64,000 nt of DNA. Source: Pedosphaera parvula Ellin514. Lineage in GTDB: Bacteria > Verrucomicrobiota > Verrucomicrobiia > Limisphaerales > Pedosphaeraceae. The DNA lies in NCBI RefSeq assembly GCF_000172555.1, contig NZ_ABOX02000003.1, forward strand, positions 241,797-305,796, read 5' to 3'. A program made the position numbers and the translations under genes. Positions within the stretch are counted from its first letter, which is position 1. Every line of letters begins with the position of its first letter. Below the pieces are notes generated by a model that worked only from the letters and a program-made list of their open reading frames with translations, had not been told where the DNA came from and made no database searches. Positions 61,301 to 64,000 of the stretch are shown piece by piece.

Positions 61301-61492
61301 GAACTCCGTGGGGGTTTCATAAACGACACCCGCCTCGGTCTGCCGAATGCCACCAATCATCAAAAGGGCGCATAAAAGGAGGACCAGTCGCATCCAGAAC
61401 ATGCTATCGACCGATTGAGCCCGTCGATGCGGTTCCATTTGCAAATGCTTCTGAGCATTCAAAGGTTTAAAATTGGAGGTATTTGCTTTCAC
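58337..61492 (-). CDS. Very large secreted protein with FG-GAP-like, PD40-like and repeated C-terminal modules
   Basis: 1051 aa. Start GTG at 61492, with GAGGAA 5 nt before it overlapping the end of the upstream gene. A signal segment WMRLVLLLCALLMIGGIRQTEA comes first. An FG-GAP/VCBS-like unit (FLASGDFNADGNIDVLVLDKATG, about 64-86) is followed by a long beta-rich region with Thr/Ser/Asn bias, then a chitobiase-C-like strand pair (YPGPIQVSFSTLNASDKVFYRTGP) and TolB/PD40-like units (RPRVSHDGQWMAFLREG, WPSWSPDGQNLVFVD, AIWSPSGDALVSAG). Two similar units close the protein, each with a GPY..SG string and ending FFRLR. Probably a surface adhesin or degradative scaffold. No function assigned. Confidence 0.85.
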   Translation of the reverse strand: MKANTSNFKPLNAQKHLQMEPHRRAQSVDSMFWMRLVLLLCALLMIGGIRQTEAGVVYETPTEFLASGDFNADGNIDVLVLDKATGNARVGYQDTNGILYWSAPLVTGLENATGCAIGRFLQTNRDAVAVTSPDLNRIKLVDLSNTNVAGSPVVITTSGLGPHSLVGLKKPLGGVGNSFDHLLSASSYNNLPSERLDLTSFSLGASSPAGQFNENGIFARPNALQLGTNAFDFAMGLVRGTNDTLHIWQFTNSPGLLTTYSNLPPLSDYAVGRFNGETLPRVAFYVPGQSNISIVQLTNISGALSFGTSIAISLTNAIEGVYYVAGTNGDGSLQVQFGDGIQGIRLPGNSPILGAAYRNGSGATGLVPLTNDKFALLTAPTGTVTSVHAQVMQYNGNGYTQISAGDLPAISSHTTRANVWLFQKEPFVSSAPGFIASLSSPDWSTLVTGLPGSLNVRKESDAGASTGLGNASTNSPGAPPQGAAYGVPDQYLDSISLFSYASPRPAEPVVVTITPPPASYPGPIQVSFSTLNASDKVFYRTGPTNAWQQYAATFQLTNDTTVQYYGTNSSANSRSSLVSAKYLLASNNKGPEQPLIVDPFAGTNNPPIFNTNQVTISYNGTIFYSRRSGTTGSIWSIDLDGAGDDYITSGIRPRVSHDGQWMAFLREGNPFAGQGNIWVRNLVSGLEQRILVNTNSIVSYDWDLSGTNLVIDYACKLWRLGLNGSLALLPLNENCADVAPVVNPLDGRLAYFNLNPNALNPGISVTTPDLATGVHFNLNVFGASWPSWSPDGQNLVFVDSNDYSSVDKGTNLYLVHSDGTGVHQMTRLNAAPNGFPHGAIWSPSGDALVSAGTVNGTNGLYVLPLFDDVCACTALRLPTTPGDPIDFVGSIAVAAAPQPQFGKPGLFIRLDPNDVVVYWSTNYVGYVLEATGNATVTSVWSTVNGPYIPSGFFYEHREPKTNLLARQFFRLRFGGLALNAPTLSIHVETNQLVINWSTNATGFTLESKTDVSPATSWTTVSGPYTISGSLMEKRKAISSQQSQEFFRLRKP

Positions 61493-61499
61493 TTTTTCC

Positions 61500-63077
61500 T
61501 CACAAATTTGGCGGAATATCGATCTGGCCGGCGGGTATCACTTCCGCCACTTCATGCTTCTGGTTAAAACGCACGACAAAATATTGATAACGGGCACCGC
61601 GTATTACAGGCTGTTGATCCCGCAAGTATAAAAAAGTTCCATTCGCATTGGAGATGGGATCAATTTCAAAGGTCGTCGCCAGCAGTCGGTCTGGAATAAT
61701 AATAAACGACCCCTGCCTCGGGACAAATTGTACGTAATATGGGATTCGTTCCAGTAAGGGAGTTACCTGCACGAGGTTGCCGGAAACACGAGCGAACGTG
61801 TCGTTGGTCACTTGCTGACGATACACAACAATGGGCAGGAGCGACTCTCCCCGATGAGATGGATCGGCAGATTGACGCTTAAAAATCAATTCATGGGGAT
61901 CATTCCTGGGATCTCCTGAGACAAAATTGTAGGTAATGAAATTGGTTGAGCGGACGTTGGAAATCAAATTATTGACGGTATCACAATTACCGATTCGAAT
62001 TCCAACCGGATAGAGCGGATCCAACTGAAAATTGGCGTCCTTCAGCAAGACGGCGGCTACTCTTGGGCGAAAATAAGGCGCAACAGAGGGACTTAAATTG
62101 TCATCAAATATTTTTACGGCGGGCACCGGCCTGGCCGGCCAGGGAACGCTGGGCAGTACGATGGGTGGCTGCCAGGTAAACTTCCAGGCCGGAGATGAAT
62201 CGCCCACGTTGCCTTGTGCATCCATGGCCGCCACGGAGATGGTGTAAGGCACACCGGCGAGAACATTAACAGGAAGTGTAAATTGTGGCCCCGGGCCAAA
62301 ACCGGCTCCGGTCCGTGGAGTCAAATAAGCTTCATCGAAACGGAGGTATTTGCTGTTATTAATTAAACCGGCAAAAAGTGAACCTGGTTTGAAATTAATA
62401 TGAGCCTTCAAAATAGGACTGGCAAAGCCGGAGGGTTTGCCACTTCCGGGTTGATCATCGCGGACAACTTTCACCTGGAAACGAGCCACTCCGCTTGTCG
62501 GACAAAACCAGGTGAGCGACACTTGAGGATTGGCGATGACGCCAATCGCCTGCGGTTCGGCCAGGATTGGCCGGGGCAATTTTGCCGGCTTCACCTGTTT
62601 GCACCCAATCGGTGACAATGGACTGCCATTGCCGTGCTCATCCAAAACCTGCACAAAGTAACAAAGCTGAGCAGCACTTGGAGGCATGCCATCGTCGGTG
62701 CGAACGACCTGTTTGTTAGGATTGGCCGGATCAAATACCGCCGCACCCTGCGCCACGAGACTGAGCGGCCCATCATCCACGCTGCGGTAAATTCGATATT
62801 CACGGGTTCGCGGTGTAAGTTTGAAACGAATACGTATTGGCGCTATCGGCCCTCCGTCCGCTGCCTGCGCAACATGCTGTGCGCAATCTCCGGTGCTAGG
62901 TAGATTCACAAAGCATCCCTGGAAAGGCGGCAAAGCCTTGAGCACGCACGGCGGATAAGGCACCCAATAGAGGCCATTCGTATCCGGAGTAAATACGCCG
63001 AGGCTGGACCAGACTGAATTGGTATAAACCTGAATTAAAAGTGAAGCGCCAGAATTAAAATCAAACTGCATCCCCAC
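61500..63077 (-). CDS. Large fibronectin-like secreted protein fragment (downstream part of an interrupted gene)
   Basis: 525 aa from a GTG at 63077. The sequence is built of fibronectin III-like units (PIAPIRIRFKLTPRTREYRIYRSVDDGPLSLVAQGA, QVSLTWFCPTSGVARFQVKVVRD, AGVPYTISVAAMDAQGNVGDSSPAW). There is no signal peptide. The frame stays protein-like before this codon, back to a TGA at 63126-63128 and beyond it to about 63195. It is therefore probably the 3' part of the gene at 63178 onward. The following gene starts 8 bp after its stop with its SD inside this gene, so they would be co-translated. Confidence 0.75.
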   Translation of the reverse strand: MGMQFDFNSGASLLIQVYTNSVWSSLGVFTPDTNGLYWVPYPPCVLKALPPFQGCFVNLPSTGDCAQHVAQAADGGPIAPIRIRFKLTPRTREYRIYRSVDDGPLSLVAQGAAVFDPANPNKQVVRTDDGMPPSAAQLCYFVQVLDEHGNGSPLSPIGCKQVKPAKLPRPILAEPQAIGVIANPQVSLTWFCPTSGVARFQVKVVRDDQPGSGKPSGFASPILKAHINFKPGSLFAGLINNSKYLRFDEAYLTPRTGAGFGPGPQFTLPVNVLAGVPYTISVAAMDAQGNVGDSSPAWKFTWQPPIVLPSVPWPARPVPAVKIFDDNLSPSVAPYFRPRVAAVLLKDANFQLDPLYPVGIRIGNCDTVNNLISNVRSTNFITYNFVSGDPRNDPHELIFKRQSADPSHRGESLLPIVVYRQQVTNDTFARVSGNLVQVTPLLERIPYYVQFVPRQGSFIIIPDRLLATTFEIDPISNANGTFLYLRDQQPVIRGARYQYFVVRFNQKHEVAEVIPAGQIDIPPNL

Positions 63078-63177
63078 CGTTCCACTCGGATCAACGACGA
63101 CAATGAAAGGATTGTGACAAGAAGTTCACCCGTGGTTTAGTCCAGTCAGGAGAGGATCATTTACTGTCAGTGCAGTC

Positions 63178-64000
63178 TCAACCAACTGACCGGGCAAGGA
63201 AGAACGCTTCACGGATTTGATTGGTGGCAACGGGTGACCCGAAATGGCAACTCGCCGGAGCCGAGGTTATTCCATAATAAGTGCCCGCCACGCACGTCGC
63301 ATCCATGAGGAAATTCGTTCCCCCGACGGGAAGCGAATAATCCGCCTGAACGGTATCACCATCAGGTGGAAAATAGAGTGGACCAAAAGTTTGGGAAGGA
63401 TAACTGATGGGCTGGTTTAAATAATTGGTCACCGAGATTTGCACCCAGGCAATTCCTGGATCGCGCCGCTGAACGGTAATCCGCATGTTGTAATTTGCAA
63501 CGTCCGGTCCGTTCGCATTGGTGAGTAAATTAAACTGTTTAAACGCGATGATGGGTGTGCCACAACTGCCCACGACATCTCCCGTGGTGGCAACTGGTCC
63601 GTCACGTTGCCGCAATACTCCCGAAGCCGGCCCACTATTGGGTGAAAACAAAGGTGTGCACGCGGCCTGGCTTACCGCACGCACCGTATACCAGTAAGTG
63701 CTGACTCCAGCCACGGTGGGTGCATTCGTGCTGCTATCCAGGTAACTGTTTACATTGGTGTTGCTGATATGTGTTACCACCCCCACTCGATTGCTCAGTG
63801 GTGTCACTTCATTCGTCAAAGCCAACGTGGGATTCGACCAACGATAAATCCAGTATTCGCTGACGAGATCGTTGGTATCATTGTTCTGCTGCCATGAAAT
63901 CAACAACCGTTGCTGATTCGTAACTGCTCCGCCACCAAGCGGAAGTATTTGAACGTTGTTTGCCACTTTAACTCCGCGTGGAGCCTGCGGCGGAAGACGG
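63178..64000 (-). CDS. Fibronectin-like secreted protein, upstream part, cut by the window edge
   Basis: At least 262 aa; the frame is open to the window edge (PPQAPRGVKVANNVQILPLGGG lies upstream of the first usable start), so the gene begins outside. It has a fibronectin III-like fold: QQRLLISWQQNNDTNDLVSEYWIYRW, STYWYTVRAVS. Its stop (63178-63180) comes just after a GCCCGG run (63190-63195). In the neighbouring frame the sequence continues PGQLVETALTVNDPLLTGLNHG, TGA, TSCHNPFIVVVDPSGTV into the 61500-63077 frame. A frameshift plus a stop codon may have split one gene. Confidence 0.75.
   Translation of the reverse strand, partial: RLPPQAPRGVKVANNVQILPLGGGAVTNQQRLLISWQQNNDTNDLVSEYWIYRWSNPTLALTNEVTPLSNRVGVVTHISNTNVNSYLDSSTNAPTVAGVSTYWYTVRAVSQAACTPLFSPNSGPASGVLRQRDGPVATTGDVVGSCGTPIIAFKQFNLLTNANGPDVANYNMRITVQRRDPGIAWVQISVTNYLNQPISYPSQTFGPLYFPPDGDTVQADYSLPVGGTNFLMDATCVAGTYYGITSAPASCHFGSPVATNQIREAFFLARSVG

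Noticed and set aside
1..64000. tRNA, rRNA, CRISPR, transposase, integrase or phage genes
   Set aside because: Looked for by eye on both strands and none was recognised. A tRNA could be missed without a dedicated scan (tRNAscan-SE would settle it).

Overview
The window looks like a chromosomal segment of a Verrucomicrobiota soil or freshwater bacterium, most like the Pedosphaera/Limisphaerales group. This rests on gene content rather than on a database search: several scattered single pseudopilin genes with the [18 protein letters not shown]-terminus and often an H-X9-DG tail, two pairs of heme-binding DUF1549/DUF1553 proteins with DUF1501 proteins, ECF sigma factor plus Ser/Thr kinase signalling, LamG and fibronectin-like secreted giants, and a folP-cdaA-cdaR-glmM cluster. 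No rRNA, tRNA, CRISPR array, transposase or phage module was seen.

Layout. 1-6.8 kb: a pseudopilin, a Cys-rich CWC/DUF5522 protein, the minus-strand folP-cdaA-cdaR-glmM run (c-di-AMP synthesis coupled to cell-wall precursor synthesis), a VOC/glyoxalase protein and an outer-membrane-like protein. 6.9-14.1 kb: an orphan peptide-binding lipoprotein, the first DUF1549/DUF1553 + DUF1501 pair, two 10-bp-periodic repeat arrays and an AraC-type regulator. 14.1-27.2 kb: direct repeats, a DHA2 efflux pump, a single-domain response regulator, pilins, a quinone-oxidoreductase-like enzyme, TPR/Sel1 proteins, small secreted proteins and a class V aminotransferase. 27.7-36.6 kb: a four-LamG secreted protein, MTA phosphorylase, an outer-membrane protein and a tetR-emrB-emrA drug-efflux operon. 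36.8-43.2 kb: the second cytochrome/DUF1501 pair, then two tandem paralogous small membrane proteins, each behind a duplicated 145-nt leader containing a covarying hairpin. 43.6-49.5 kb: a glycerol-3-phosphate block (HAD phosphatase, a frameshifted glpD, glpT), a pseudopilin and a GntR regulator. The phosphatase operon and the pilin share the same operator placed immediately after the -10 box. 49.8-57.8 kb: HU, then a minus-strand ECF sigma - Ser/Thr kinase - TPR surface protein - pseudopilin array whose last two members are a rearranged second copy, with an ankyrin-gene remnant at the join. 58-64 kb: another ankyrin remnant and very large secreted proteins. The last of these seems to be one gene broken by a frameshift and a stop codon, and it runs off the window.

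The most interesting items are the duplicated leader-hairpin/paralog pair (41.7-43.2 kb), the shared promoter-operator architecture at 47.5 and 48.5 kb, the sigma/kinase/surface-protein array with a common C-terminal hydrophobic-plus-arginine tail, and the decamer arrays near 13.3-13.5 kb. All functional assignments come from reading motifs by eye; no alignments or profile searches were run.
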